From Terriglobia bacterium (lineage in GTDB: Bacteria; Acidobacteriota; Terriglobia; Terriglobales; Acidobacteriaceae): a stretch of 64,000 bases of DNA. Below the pieces are notes generated by a model. It ran no database searches. It worked only from the letters and a program-made list of their open reading frames with translations, and was not told the DNA's origin. The DNA is taken from contig JAIQFC010000014.1 of the NCBI GenBank assembly GCA_020073465.1, positions 90,611-154,610 of the forward strand, given 5' to 3'. Both the position numbers and the translations under genes were made by a program. Shown piece after piece: positions 26,597 to 37,191 of this stretch; position 1 is the first letter of the stretch; each line of letters opens with the position of its first letter.

Positions 26597-27619
26597 ATGA
26601 ACTATTCGCGGCTGCTGCTGCCGGTGGTAATTGGATTGTCAGTGATGTCGATTTCGTCTGGAGCAATCCCGGTTGATGGCAGTTCGGCCGAGGCGGTTTT
26701 GCTTGTGGCCAACAAGGGAGACCGCACGCTCGGAATCGTTGATCCCGAAGCTGGCAGGCAAATCGCTACGGTCGCTGAGGACGGGACAACGGGACACGAG
26801 GTAGTCGCCTCTCCCGACGGTCGGACCGCATATGTGCCGATTTATGGGAACTCCGGTGTCGGTAAGCCCGGAACCGACGGGCGGAATATGGTCGTGATCG
26901 ACATTGCTTCCCGCAGAGTCGTCGGGAATGTTGACTTCGGGCATGGGGTTCGTCCACACTGCGCGGTTTTTGGTCCCAAGGATGGTCTACTTTACGTTAC
27001 GACTGAGATCGATAAGGCAATCAGCGTCATCGATCCACACACGCTCAAAATCGTGGGTTCAGTCCCGACCGGCCAGGCGGAGTCACACATGCTGGCGATC
27101 GCTCCTGACGGGAGACGAGGTTACACAGCGAATGTCGGCCCCGGGACGGTCTCGGTTCTCGACATGGAAGCGAGAAAGACCACCGCGGTGATCCCGATTT
27201 CGTCTCAAATCCAACGTATCTCGGTATCGGTCGACGGCAAAACGGCATTCACCTCCGATCAGGCGAAGCCTGAGCTAGTGGTCATCGATACCTCGAGCAA
27301 CAAGGTTAAGGTGCGGATACCATTGCCCGCGCCAGGCTACGGAACTGCGCCCACGCCGGACGGTCATTGGCTGGTCGTAGCCGTCCCGGCAGCCAACATA
27401 GTGGCGGTCGTGGATCTCAGCACCATGAAGGTCGCGCACACTCTCGGCGTTCCCGCAGCGCCTCAGGAGACTCTTATTCGCCCAGACGGCCGTGTGGCTT
27501 ATGTTTCGTGCGATGCCAGCCACAAGGTTGCCGCGATTCGTACTTCGGACTGGACGGTGGAGAAGCTGATTGACGCTGGTCCAGGTGCGGACGGACTCGC
27601 CTGGGCGGCTCGAAAATAG
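26597..27619 (+). CDS. exported YVTN-type beta-propeller protein
   Basis: 340 residues. The signal peptide 'LLLPVVIGLSVMSISSGA' is followed by about seven repeats of the YVTN/surface-layer propeller type. Examples are 'VANKGDRTLGIVDPEAGRQI', 'TEIDKAISVIDPHTLKIVGS' and 'VPAANIVAVVDLSTMKVAHT'. Proteins of this type form exported propellers that bind ligands or partners; no catalytic residues can be assigned. GGAG lies nine bases before the ATG. Confidence 0.85.
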   Translation: MNYSRLLLPVVIGLSVMSISSGAIPVDGSSAEAVLLVANKGDRTLGIVDPEAGRQIATVAEDGTTGHEVVASPDGRTAYVPIYGNSGVGKPGTDGRNMVVIDIASRRVVGNVDFGHGVRPHCAVFGPKDGLLYVTTEIDKAISVIDPHTLKIVGSVPTGQAESHMLAIAPDGRRGYTANVGPGTVSVLDMEARKTTAVIPISSQIQRISVSVDGKTAFTSDQAKPELVVIDTSSNKVKVRIPLPAPGYGTAPTPDGHWLVVAVPAANIVAVVDLSTMKVAHTLGVPAAPQETLIRPDGRVAYVSCDASHKVAAIRTSDWTVEKLIDAGPGADGLAWAARK

Positions 27620-27785
27620 GCTCAGTGTTTCCCAGTCGAAAGGGTGGCGTCCCGGTGCGCGTCCGTGACGCATCCGGTTCGCGTTCCTGGTGCGCCGGAA
27701 CCGCCGGCAGTATATACTCTGAGAGCTTTTTTCTCGTGCGGCGCGTTTTGGGGCTTTTCAGTCTGGCCCCCAAGCCAGGCGAATC

Positions 27786-30700
27786 ATGCACAACCGGAAT
27801 CCGCGGTTTGATCCCCAAGATCGGGCGAACTCGACAAACTCGCCCGGTGTCAGCGTTCCCGCAAAAGGTGAGAGCTCAGGCTCCAATCGTCCAGTTGATC
27901 CCCAAGCCACCTTTGTGGATTTTCCCCAGGCATCGTCCGATCCCGAGGCCACCCTCGTGGATGCTGATGCCACGTTAGTTGACGCAATTCCGACTCCGCG
28001 TCCTCCCGGCAGCGGACCCGCCCGTCTTCAGGTAAGCGTGCCCGTATTGCAACCCGGGGATGTGCTGGGGGGCCGCTACGAGATCCTGCAACTGCTCGGG
28101 GAAGGCGGGATGGGGGCGGTGTACAAGGCCATGGACCGGGAACTGGGCCGTCCCGTGGCCCTCAAGTTGATCCGGCCGGAATTGGCCGCCAATCCCGCGA
28201 TCCTGGCGCGATTCAAACAAGAACTCCTGCTCGCCCACCAGGTCACGCACAAGAATGTCATCCGTATCTACGATCTGGGCGACGCCGACGGTGTGAAGTT
28301 CATCACCATGGAGTTCGTCGAAGGCCGGGACCTGCGCGCCCTCATCCAGGAAAAGAAGAAGTTCTCTCCCGAAGAAGCGGTGGAGATCGTGCAACAGGTC
28401 TGCCGTGCCCTGGAAGCCGCTCACGGCGTAGGTGTGATTCACCGGGACCTGAAGCCGCAAAACATCATGCGCGATAAGAGCGGGCGGATTCTGGTGATGG
28501 ACTTTGGCCTGGCCCGCACGCTTGAAGGTGACGGCATGACCCAAACCGGAGCTCTGGTTGGGACCATGGAATATATGTCGCCAGAACAGGCGCTGGGTAA
28601 GGATCTGGATCAGCGCTCCGATCTTTTCGCCGTGGGCTTGATTCTGTACGAACTGCTAAGCGGCAAGATGCCCTTCCGCGCGGAAAGTGCTCTGGCCAGC
28701 CTGATCAAACGCACCCAGGAACGAGCCATCCCGGTTTCCGATCACGACGAGACGATTCCGCGCCCGCTCAGCAACATCGTCAGCAAGTGTTTGGAACGTG
28801 ATCCCTCCCTGCGCTACCACAGCGCCAGCGAGATGCTGCGGGACCTTGACGCCTGGCAGGGCAAGGGTGCGGCCGCAAACCTCGGATTCTATCCCTCCGT
28901 GAAACCCTGGGGACAGACCATCCCCTGGCCGCTGATGATGGGTGTTGCCACCGTTCTCGTTCTGGCGATTGTCAGCTATCTGTTCCGCGGCATGCTCTTC
29001 TCGCCGTCGGCCAAGAAAGGCGCGGGCCCGGTTCTGTCGCTGGCGGTGATTCCGTTTCAAAACAAATCTGGCGACCAGTCCTGGGACTGGCTGGGACCCA
29101 GTCTGGCGGACATGCTAAGCACCGACGTTGGGCAATCCGCCCATCTGCGCGCCGTCTCTTCCGACCGTGTGCAGCAGGTGTTCCACGATCTGAGGATCGC
29201 TCCCAATTCTCCCATTGACTCCTTGACCCTCGGCCGCGTCGCTGAATTTGCGAATGCCGACACCCTGGTCTGGGGACAATACACCAAGCTCGGCGACCAG
29301 ATCCGCATTGACGCGACCCTCCAGGATCGAAAGCACAATCGTACGATCCAGGTGAAGTCGGAAGCCGCCAGCCAGCAGGACTTGTCGGCGGCGGTGGACC
29401 GGTTGGCCGGATTGATCCGCCAAAACCTCTCCCTGTCGTCCGATCTGGTCAAAGAGCTGCAGGCACAATCCTTCAAGCCGACCTCGACTTCTGTAGACGC
29501 GCTGCGTGACTACAACCAGGGACTCCAGCTCTTGCGACAGGGGAACAATCTGGAGGCTCAGAAGCAGCTTGAGGCAGCCACAAAAGAAGACCCGCAATTT
29601 GCCGTTGCCTATTCGCGGCTGGGCGAGGCCTATTCCGCCCTGGGGTACGACGCAGAAGCCGAGCAGGCTTCCAGGCGTGGTGTGGATCTCAGCCAGAACC
29701 TTCCCCTGGCACAGCGCTACTTCATCGAGGCCAGCCTGGCGAGGGTTACGAAGGATAACGAGAAGGCGATCACCGCCTACGAGAATCTGGCCAAGAGTTT
29801 TCCGGACAACCTCGATGTGCAATTCGCGCTGGGCAGTCTCCACGAAGATGCGGGGGATTTGGACAAAGCGCGTTCCTTCTACGCGGACGTGCTGCAAGCC
29901 GACGGCAAGAACCTGGATGCCCTGCTTGCGATGGGAAGGGTGGAGATCAAATCGGGCAACCCCCAGAAGGGACTCGATCCACTTGATCGCGCCCGGCATC
30001 TCGCCATCGACTTCGATAACCAGGAGCAGCAGGCGCTCATCCTGCAGGCCACCGGCATTGCCTACAAACTCATGAATAAGCCGGCTGAGGCCCTGCGCAA
30101 TTATCAGGACTCAATGGCCATCAACCAGCGACTGGGGCAGAAGCGCGGCGTCGCCGCCAGCCTGGCCGAAATTGCCCAGGTACAACTCTCGCTGGGGAAA
30201 CCGGATGCCGCTTTGTCGGCCTACAACGATGCTCTTAAGATCCGGCAGGAAATTGGCGCCAAGAAGGAAGCGGGCGACACTCTCATCGACCTTGGCGATC
30301 TTTATCTGGAACGCGGCCAACCCGACAAAGCCCTGGAGATGTTCAAACAGTCGCTTCAGATTCAGCGTGACGCGGGGGATGAGACCTACCAGGCGATGTG
30401 CCTGAACAACATTGGCAGTGCCGACCTGCAAAAAGGCGAGAACGAGGATGCTCTCACTTACTTGCAGCAGGCCTTGCAGATCCGCGAAAAACTGAATGTT
30501 CCGGGGGACATCGCGGAAACTCTGCACAATCTGGGAGATGCCTACGCCAACCTCGGACAGTATGACCAGGCCATGACCTCCTACATGCGGGGTTTGGACT
30601 TGTACCGCAAGAGCGGCGACAACATGGGTGCGGCCGTTATGTCCAACAGCCTTGGCTTGGTCTTTGAATATCAGGGCCGCCTGGGGCCGGCGGTGGGCGC

Positions 30701-31427
30701 GTTGCAGGACGCGGTCAATGGGTTTCGTGATGCTGGTGACCGTGCCACCAAGATGACGCAGTCCTTGAGTGATCTGGCCGGCGCGCTCGCTAAGTCAGGG
30801 ACAGGAGCCGAGTCCGCAAAATTGCTGGGAGAGGCTCAGGGTCTGGCTCGTGACCTGAAAAATGACGCGCTGATTGGAGCCGTGAAGAACAGCGAGGGCG
30901 ATGTCTATTTCTACCAGGGCGATCTCAAAGCGGCGAAAGATGCTTACCAGCAAGCGCAGCGCCTGGCCTCGCACACCTCCGACAAGAATCTGCTGTTGAC
31001 GTCAAAGCTGAATCTGGCAAAGGTGGCAATCGCCGAAGGACATTCCCAGTCCGCCGTGAGCGATTTGCGAAATCTCGCACAGCAGGCCGACTCTCTGGGC
31101 AAGAAATATCTCTCGGTCGACTGCTCCATCTCCCTTGCCGAGGCCCTGATCAAGAGTAAGGACTATTCTCACGCCCGCCTGGAGCTGCAGCGCAGCCTGG
31201 GCCGAAGTGAAAAATTGGGATTGCGCCTGGAGACCGCGAGGATTCACTACCTTCTGGGAACCTCGATGCGGCTATCGGGGGGCGCATCGGAAGCGGCGGC
31301 TCAATACCACGAGGCGCTGCGCTTGCTTGATGAGATCCGCAAAGAACAAGGTGCAGAGCACATCATCGAACGCTACGATGTGAAACCCATCTACACCGAA
31401 ACAACTCAGTTTGCACAACCGAGCTGA
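27786..31427 (+). CDS. transmembrane Ser/Thr protein kinase with TolB/FlgO-like domain and TPR array
   Basis: 1213 residues. Residues 1-85 are disordered and contain three related motifs, QATFVD, EATLVD and DATLVD, which look like phospho-Thr docking sites. The Hanks kinase domain (about 95-360) has 'LLGEGGMGAVYKAMD', 'VALKLI', 'HRDLKPQNIM' and 'DFGLA', so it appears active. A single membrane helix lies near 385-405 ('PLMMGVATVLVLAIVSYLF'). It is followed by 'LAVIPFQNKSGDQSWDWLG', typical of adenylate-cyclase/TolB-like linkers, and then at least 12 TPR units to the C-terminus. The kinase is cytoplasmic; the TPRs would lie across the membrane. The target is unknown. Confidence 0.9.
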   Translation: MHNRNPRFDPQDRANSTNSPGVSVPAKGESSGSNRPVDPQATFVDFPQASSDPEATLVDADATLVDAIPTPRPPGSGPARLQVSVPVLQPGDVLGGRYEILQLLGEGGMGAVYKAMDRELGRPVALKLIRPELAANPAILARFKQELLLAHQVTHKNVIRIYDLGDADGVKFITMEFVEGRDLRALIQEKKKFSPEEAVEIVQQVCRALEAAHGVGVIHRDLKPQNIMRDKSGRILVMDFGLARTLEGDGMTQTGALVGTMEYMSPEQALGKDLDQRSDLFAVGLILYELLSGKMPFRAESALASLIKRTQERAIPVSDHDETIPRPLSNIVSKCLERDPSLRYHSASEMLRDLDAWQGKGAAANLGFYPSVKPWGQTIPWPLMMGVATVLVLAIVSYLFRGMLFSPSAKKGAGPVLSLAVIPFQNKSGDQSWDWLGPSLADMLSTDVGQSAHLRAVSSDRVQQVFHDLRIAPNSPIDSLTLGRVAEFANADTLVWGQYTKLGDQIRIDATLQDRKHNRTIQVKSEAASQQDLSAAVDRLAGLIRQNLSLSSDLVKELQAQSFKPTSTSVDALRDYNQGLQLLRQGNNLEAQKQLEAATKEDPQFAVAYSRLGEAYSALGYDAEAEQASRRGVDLSQNLPLAQRYFIEASLARVTKDNEKAITAYENLAKSFPDNLDVQFALGSLHEDAGDLDKARSFYADVLQADGKNLDALLAMGRVEIKSGNPQKGLDPLDRARHLAIDFDNQEQQALILQATGIAYKLMNKPAEALRNYQDSMAINQRLGQKRGVAASLAEIAQVQLSLGKPDAALSAYNDALKIRQEIGAKKEAGDTLIDLGDLYLERGQPDKALEMFKQSLQIQRDAGDETYQAMCLNNIGSADLQKGENEDALTYLQQALQIREKLNVPGDIAETLHNLGDAYANLGQYDQAMTSYMRGLDLYRKSGDNMGAAVMSNSLGLVFEYQGRLGPAVGALQDAVNGFRDAGDRATKMTQSLSDLAGALAKSGTGAESAKLLGEAQGLARDLKNDALIGAVKNSEGDVYFYQGDLKAAKDAYQQAQRLASHTSDKNLLLTSKLNLAKVAIAEGHSQSAVSDLRNLAQQADSLGKKYLSVDCSISLAEALIKSKDYSHARLELQRSLGRSEKLGLRLETARIHYLLGTSMRLSGGASEAAAQYHEALRLLDEIRKEQGAEHIIERYDVKPIYTETTQFAQPS

Positions 31428-31483
31428 GACCTTGTTGTCGCCAGGGCGGCTGATCCACTGCCCTGAGTCCAGAGCAACAGAAA

Positions 31484-31510
31484 GGGGACGGGGACCGACG
31501 GTCCCGCCCC
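31484..31510 (+). terminator. hairpin between convergent genes
   Basis: GGGACC-gac-GGTCCC is nested inside further pairing bases (ggggac...gcccc), between the kinase gene and the convergent lectin-like gene. No T-run follows. A shared bidirectional terminator is the likely role. Confidence 0.45.
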
Positions 31511-31531
31511 TGAACTTACGCCACCCGTCTC

Positions 31532-34500
31532 TTACGACTGGCCTTTCACCGTCAAGGTCACCGACACGCTGTGTACCAACGCTCCATTCCCGTAATTCCC
31601 GGTGAAGGTCACTGTGAACGTGCCGTGGGTTACGTTCTTATTAGGCGAGAGAGTCACCGTCGACTGGACCGGTATTCCCTGCAGATTGTCTACCGATGGC
31701 GAGATGGAGCACCCGGAATTCGGTGGCCCCCCCGAACAAGTCAGGTTCACTACACCGGTCAGCCCGCCGATCGGAGTCACCGTAATGGTGTAGACCGCCT
31801 GGTGACCCGAGGAGATGGTCTCTGAGGCAGGTGTCGCCGTGATGGAAAAATCGCCCACAATAACCTGCACGGACGTCGTGGTCGAACTGGAACTGAAGTT
31901 GCCGTCTCCGTTGTAGGTCGCCATAACCGTGCGCTGACCGGTAAAAGCAAATGTTAGGGAACAACCACCGGCTGAAACCACCGCCGTGCACGTTTCGCCC
32001 GTGTTTGCGCTCACGGTTACCGTGCCTGTCAGGGCTGTGAGGTTGGTTGATCCGGTCACACTGAAGCTAATCGCAACTGGTTGGCCCGGAAGGGCTGGAT
32101 TTGGGGACACCGAAGTGATGGTCGTGATAGTGGTTGCCTTATTCACGACTAGATTCACTTGCGCCGTGGCGGCTGAGTAGTTCACGGTATCAGAGGGTGT
32201 AAACGTGACCGACAACGTCTGCGATCCGGCGGAGAGTACGGCGCCCGCTGCGGGGCTGTAAGCGAAGCTGCCTGCCACGTTGGCCGAGGCGTTCAACTGC
32301 GCCCCTCCCAGGGCTGTCCCGAATGTGATCGGCGCCGGAGTCGCCCAGGCGATCGTCGGCGTCGCCTGGTTCACAACCAGTTGTACCGTAGCCATCGCCG
32401 TTGTGTAGTGGGTTGTATCGGTCGGCGTGAAGGTCACTGACAGTGGCTGGTTCCCCGCCGTCAGCACCGTACCGGCTGCTGGCGTGTAGACGAATGTCCC
32501 CGGCACGCTGGCCGTCGCGTCCAGCTGCGTCCCGCTTAGCGCGGTCCCATAAGCAATGGCCGGCGGCGTAGCCCAGGTGATGGTTGGCGTTGCCAGTCCA
32601 ACGTTGTAGTTGACCGGACTCGAACTCGCGTTGCCGACCAGATCCTGTGAATAGGCAGTGAGAGTGTGGGGGCCTACCGATGATGTATCCACCGGACTGG
32701 TAATGGTCACGGTCGGGGTTGCGGAGATCTGCTGCGACTGCGGCGACGGGGCGCACAACACCACGCCGGAGCCGCCGTCCGTGCATGTGTAGCTGGCCGT
32801 CACCGACTGTCCGAACACCGGACTGGTCACCGACAAGCTTGGGGTGGTAATCGCCGGCGCTTCCTTGTCCACCTCGAATGGGCCGAAGGGACCCTGTGTG
32901 ACGGAGTTCCCGGCAACGTCCTGGACCGTTACTGCAGGTATGCTTGCGCTGCTCGTTTCCGTGTTGGTCGGGACGTTCGTCGAGAGCGTGAAGCTCGATT
33001 GCGATGGATTGGCCAAGCCAGACCCGTTTGCGTTGTCACTCGCAGTGCAGTTGTAGACGACGTCGGAAGCCTGCCAGCCGGTCGGCGCCGGATTTGGTCC
33101 TACACAGCTTGCCGTCGGCGCATTCTTGTCCACCTGGATGGTGAGTGTGGGGCTGGCACTGCTCACCTGGTTCCCATTGTTGCTGGTAAGGCTTTCGACC
33201 GTGCCGGCGCTGTCCGTGGCGAAGAATGTCACCACCGTGGTGCCCTCGGCTGTGCCCGGAATAAGGATTGACCCGGTGGGCCCGGATAGTGTTCCCGAGG
33301 ACGGGCTTGGGAGGTTTGCTCCTGTCGCGCTGTAGCTGATGTTGCTGATGGTCGGCAGGGAAGCGGGCGGGTTGTGATTGTTGCCCGGTACAATCTCCGC
33401 TGTATTGAAGTTTACCGTGACGGCCCCATTCGTCCAGCCACTGTTCAGCACGGGACTCGTGGTTGCTGCCGTACTCGGTTGCACGCCACCGAGAATCGGG
33501 ATGAGGATGGAATTGAAGTTGTTGGTGCGCCCGCCCGTGCTGATGGCATCGCCGCTGATACTGCTGAAAATGCTGACCAATCCCTTGCAGGTATTGTCGC
33601 CGCTGGCCCCGCAGGTGAGCGCGGTGTCCTTACCCATGATGTAGCCGGGGGCGACGACCGGCTTTTGTCCCGGATCGAGGTTGTAGGTGTTGGTGACGCT
33701 GATAAGCGCGTTCGTCCCTGTGTTCGGGCAGTTCGCGCCACTGGCGTTGCCGCTGGTCGACGTGGTGCACAGATCGGTGGTGATCACGCAGCCGAAGTTG
33801 CCGCTGCCGGTGTCCTGGTGCTGGCAGGTGCTTCCCTGGAACGGGGTGTTATTCACCAGGTCAGAGAATTGCTGATCCGTAATCGTCTGAACTGTGCCCT
33901 GCATGAACACGCCCTGGAACGAGCCGTTTCCCAGCCCGCTCTGCGAATAGTCTGTGACCGCGGTCAGATCCGGGGTGTAGTTGAAGTTGGTTGTGGTGGT
34001 CTGCAGCGGCTGGTTGATGGTAATCGGGGCCAGCGGCAGCGAGCTGAACGACCAACTCACAATGTCGTTGTTCTCAACCAGCGCACCGGTTGCCGCGGTG
34101 AATCCCACATACGCACTGCCATTGCTGGTCAGGTTCAGCTGCTTGGTGATGTCCACCGTCGCCTGCAGAATCAGGGTGCTGTCCAAATATACGGAGAGAT
34201 TGTTGCAACTGCTGGTGCAGGTTCCCGGCGGCAAGTAGTTCACGGTGATGGTATGAACGTTTCCGTCTGTCAGGGACATGCCGGAGGGCAGGCTTTGCAG
34301 CGCGAGTTTCGCCAGGTTGCCGTCCGCGCAGACATAGTTGTGATCTGCGCTGTTGGGCGTGAGCTTGGTGGCGTTGTTGGGGCCGCAGCTCTGCACGGCG
34401 ATGTGGTTGCCGTCGGGATCGCTGTAGTCGGAGTTCTGATGCGCATCGAGTTCGATCGCAAGGCTGTTCTTGATGGCCTTGCCCGGGCCGCTGGCGGTGG

Positions 34501-34954
34501 AGATATCGTTGTTGCCGTATGCGATGTTCTGCCCGTTTCCCGTATAACCGAGCGCGCCCGTGCCTGCCGGATCATTCTGGATGACCAGCGCCAGGCCGTC
34601 AGCCGGAAATGCGCACAGGAAGCAGGAATTGGTGCTCGAGATCTGGAACTGAAAAGCCGTGGTGAATCCCGTGGAGAGCGGTTGCTGGAGCTTGAACCAG
34701 GCTGCGCCGTGCTGATTCTGATTCGCCGTCGTCAGCCGCAAAATGCCGCCAGTCACTACTTTCGGGAGTTTTGGCGAACCAGCAGTCAGGATTTGGCAGC
34801 TGGGAGGCGGCGTGGCGCCATTCGCGCACACGTTGCTGGTCGTGAACCCGCCGACTGGGAAACTGAATGACTGGGCCGAAGCCACCTGTGCCCCCGCGAT
34901 GATGCCCGCGAGCAGGCCGACAACCACAAAACCACCACGCAGTGTGGTCTTCAT
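31532..34954 (-). CDS. giant exported L-type lectin / Ig-like (MBG) surface protein
   Basis: 1140 residues from the ATG at 34954. A signal peptide ('GGFVVVGLLAGIIAGAQVASA') is followed by a legume-type lectin domain (about 30-270) with 'FPADGLALVIQND' and 'AIELDAHQNSDYSDPDGNHI', the Asp/Asn-rich sugar and metal site. A middle region of bacterial Ig-like modules comes next. Two tandem copies of an approximately 85-residue MBG-type repeat follow ('TITWATPPAIAYGTALSGTQ' and 'TIAWATPAPITFGTALGGAQ'), then an Ig-like domain with 'ATYNGDGNFSSS' and a last strand-rich module. It is probably a cell-surface or secreted carbohydrate-binding adhesin. No membrane anchor or sorting signal is seen at the C-terminus. 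Confidence 0.82.
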   Translation of the reverse strand: MKTTLRGGFVVVGLLAGIIAGAQVASAQSFSFPVGGFTTSNVCANGATPPPSCQILTAGSPKLPKVVTGGILRLTTANQNQHGAAWFKLQQPLSTGFTTAFQFQISSTNSCFLCAFPADGLALVIQNDPAGTGALGYTGNGQNIAYGNNDISTASGPGKAIKNSLAIELDAHQNSDYSDPDGNHIAVQSCGPNNATKLTPNSADHNYVCADGNLAKLALQSLPSGMSLTDGNVHTITVNYLPPGTCTSSCNNLSVYLDSTLILQATVDITKQLNLTSNGSAYVGFTAATGALVENNDIVSWSFSSLPLAPITINQPLQTTTTNFNYTPDLTAVTDYSQSGLGNGSFQGVFMQGTVQTITDQQFSDLVNNTPFQGSTCQHQDTGSGNFGCVITTDLCTTSTSGNASGANCPNTGTNALISVTNTYNLDPGQKPVVAPGYIMGKDTALTCGASGDNTCKGLVSIFSSISGDAISTGGRTNNFNSILIPILGGVQPSTAATTSPVLNSGWTNGAVTVNFNTAEIVPGNNHNPPASLPTISNISYSATGANLPSPSSGTLSGPTGSILIPGTAEGTTVVTFFATDSAGTVESLTSNNGNQVSSASPTLTIQVDKNAPTASCVGPNPAPTGWQASDVVYNCTASDNANGSGLANPSQSSFTLSTNVPTNTETSSASIPAVTVQDVAGNSVTQGPFGPFEVDKEAPAITTPSLSVTSPVFGQSVTASYTCTDGGSGVVLCAPSPQSQQISATPTVTITSPVDTSSVGPHTLTAYSQDLVGNASSSPVNYNVGLATPTITWATPPAIAYGTALSGTQLDATASVPGTFVYTPAAGTVLTAGNQPLSVTFTPTDTTHYTTAMATVQLVVNQATPTIAWATPAPITFGTALGGAQLNASANVAGSFAYSPAAGAVLSAGSQTLSVTFTPSDTVNYSAATAQVNLVVNKATTITTITSVSPNPALPGQPVAISFSVTGSTNLTALTGTVTVSANTGETCTAVVSAGGCSLTFAFTGQRTVMATYNGDGNFSSSSTTTSVQVIVGDFSITATPASETISSGHQAVYTITVTPIGGLTGVVNLTCSGGPPNSGCSISPSVDNLQGIPVQSTVTLSPNKNVTHGTFTVTFTGNYGNGALVHSVSVTLTVKGQS

Positions 34955-35219
34955 TGTTGGTTCTCTCCAATTTTTCTTAAGCCTGCACAGGAACGGCCGG
35001 CTCAACTGCGTTTAGCGCCCCATCCCTTGCAGCTGGCACCAAACACGCCAGAGAGGATGCCCCAGAGTCGATGCCGGCTTGAAAAGGGGAGGTAGCCGGT
35101 AGACCGTCGGCTATTCTGAGTCTTGCCCTCCCGCGTGTCAAGGGAAAAGCGCTTCTGGCTTGGGGTTCAGCGCCGTACAGTTCTCCGAAGGGGAATTGCA
35201 GCCACGGGAAGCCGGTATC

Positions 35220-35648
35220 TCAGGGTCGCGGTGAGTTGCGGTTGGCCCAGCGTTTTCGGACTCCCGCCAGAAATTGCTCCTTATTCTCTCGCATCTGCCG
35301 CACCAGCGCTTGATTGCCAGTATCTTCGTGCTCCGCCGCCCAGAGGACCATTTCCGTGAGCACCGGGGCGAGATCGATCCCTTTCTCGGTCAGCAGGTAG
35401 TTGAGCTTTCGTCCGTCCGACGGATCTGGTTCGGCGGTCACGATTCCATAAGCGACGAGCTTGCGCAGACGGTCGGCCAGGATGTTCGTTGCGATTCCTT
35501 CATAGCACTCCAGGAATTCCTTGTAGCTCTTGGCTCCACGCAGCATCATGTCGCGGATGATCAACAGCGACCAGCGATCGCCCAGCATTTCCACCGACGC
35601 ATTCAGGGGACAGCCCGACCGGCGCTTGCCGCGGCGCTTCTTCGGCAT
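35220..35648 (-). CDS. HxlR-family winged-helix transcriptional regulator
   Basis: 142 residues from the ATG at 35648. 'CPLNASVEMLGDRWSLLIIRDM' is the HxlR signature with the conserved Cys near the N-terminus. 'GAKSYKEFLECYEGIATNILADRL' covers the recognition helix and 'KLNYLLTEKG' the wing. Such regulators respond to oxidants, aldehydes or metabolites. It is divergent from the BNR-repeat gene at 35874, with 225 bases between them, so that gene is a possible target. Confidence 0.9.
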   Translation of the reverse strand: MPKKRRGKRRSGCPLNASVEMLGDRWSLLIIRDMMLRGAKSYKEFLECYEGIATNILADRLRKLVAYGIVTAEPDPSDGRKLNYLLTEKGIDLAPVLTEMVLWAAEHEDTGNQALVRQMRENKEQFLAGVRKRWANRNSPRP

Positions 35649-35873
35649 GTTTCCACAGTAGCATAATATCACTTGCATTTCACAAGTAATATATTTATAG
35701 TCTCAGGCGCGACGGATTTCTCCTGTCGCTCGTCAAACGGAGCGTGCCATGCGGGATGGTGCAAATGCCGGGCCAGGAGACATTTTGGGCAGCACGATTT
35801 GGTATGCTCGTCGATCAATTCGGCATACCGTGGATCATTAACTGCGGCAAAGGTGCGTAGAAAGGGGTGAACC

Positions 35874-37055
35874 ATGAGCAAGGTTCGGGTTCTGGTGGGT
35901 ACACGCAAGGGCGCATTCATTCTGACTTCGGACGGCAAGCGCGAACAGTGGGATGTCAGCGGTCCCCACTTCGCGGGATGGGAGATCTATCACGTGAAGG
36001 GATCACCCGCTGATCCCAAGCGCATTTACGCCTCGCAAACCAGCGGATGGTTTGGGCAGATCATTCAGCGCTCCGACGATGGCGGCAAAACCTGGCACCA
36101 GCCGGGAACACCCCCCGGAGAGCCGCCCGCACCGGGTCCCCCCAAGGCCGCAAGCAACAAGTTCGTTTACGACGCGTCCGCCGAAACTGGCAAACCCCTT
36201 ACGACGCATCAGTTCTACGACGGCACGCAGCATCCCTGGGAGTTCAAGCGGGTGTGGCATTTGGAGCCCTCACTCACCGATCCCAACATGGTATACGCCG
36301 GGGTGGAAGACGCTGCCATCTTCCTCTCGACCGACGGCGGCGAGAACTGGAAGGAACTCCCCGGCCTGCGTGGCCACGGCACCGGCCCCAAGTGGCAGCC
36401 GGGCGCGGGCGGCATGTGCCTGCACACCATCATTCTTGATCCCAGCAATCCACGCCGAATTTGGATCGCCATCTCCGCTGCTGGCGCCTTCCGCACCGAT
36501 GACGGCGGCAAAACGTGGAAGCCGATCAACCGCGGGCTGAGGTCGCAATACATCCCGGACCCGAATGCCGAGGTCGGCCATTGCGTGCACCACATCGCCA
36601 TGAACCCCAAGCGCCCGGGCGTGCTCTTCATGCAGAAGCATTGGGACGTGATGCGCTCGGACGACGCCGGTGACAACTGGAAAGAAGTCAGCGGCAACCT
36701 CCCGACCGACTTCGGCTTCGTGATTGATGTGCACGCGCACGAGCCGGAAACGATCTACGTGGTCCCCATCAAGAGTGATGGCGAGCACTATGTGATGGAC
36801 GGCAAGCTTCGCGTCTACCGCAGCCGCACCGGCGGCAATGAGTGGGAGGCGCTCACGAAGGGCCTGCCACAAAAAGACTGCTACGTGAATGTCCTGCGCG
36901 ACGCCATGGCTGTGGACTCTCTGGATAAGTGCGGAATCTATTTCGGGACGACAGGCGGCCAGGTGTATGCGTCCGCCGATGCGGGGGATAGCTGGAATCC
37001 GATTGTGCGGGATTTGCCTGCGGTGCTGAGTGTGGAGGTGCAGACGCTGGTGTGA
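35874..37055 (+). CDS. BNR/VPS10-type beta-propeller protein (sialidase-like fold)
   Basis: 393 residues without a signal peptide. It begins '[18 protein letters not shown]' and has repeated Asp-box motifs: 'RSDDGGKTW', 'STDGGENW', 'RTDDGGKTW', 'RSDDAGDNW' and 'SADAGDSW'. The fold is a six- to seven-bladed propeller often annotated as exo-sialidase, but the sialidase Arg triad cannot be identified. AAAGGGG lies near the ATG. It is followed by a HEAT-like gene and a MoaD/ThiS-like gene on the same strand. Confidence 0.85.
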   Translation: MSKVRVLVGTRKGAFILTSDGKREQWDVSGPHFAGWEIYHVKGSPADPKRIYASQTSGWFGQIIQRSDDGGKTWHQPGTPPGEPPAPGPPKAASNKFVYDASAETGKPLTTHQFYDGTQHPWEFKRVWHLEPSLTDPNMVYAGVEDAAIFLSTDGGENWKELPGLRGHGTGPKWQPGAGGMCLHTIILDPSNPRRIWIAISAAGAFRTDDGGKTWKPINRGLRSQYIPDPNAEVGHCVHHIAMNPKRPGVLFMQKHWDVMRSDDAGDNWKEVSGNLPTDFGFVIDVHAHEPETIYVVPIKSDGEHYVMDGKLRVYRSRTGGNEWEALTKGLPQKDCYVNVLRDAMAVDSLDKCGIYFGTTGGQVYASADAGDSWNPIVRDLPAVLSVEVQTLV

Positions 37056-37191
37056 TTCGCGCGGCAAGTATGCGCGTTCCATGTTGTCATTCCGAATCCG
37101 GCCTCAGTTGGAGAGGAATCTGCTTCTGATCCGAAGGCCACCAGGGAGAAATCCTGACCATGATCCGCGTTGTGTTCTTGGTTGGCGAGCC

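Noticed and set aside
33374..34870. A 498-codon open frame on the plus strand
   Set aside because: It is antisense to the lectin/Ig-like gene, has biased composition (Val/Arg/Ala/Gly), no family motifs and no ribosome binding site.
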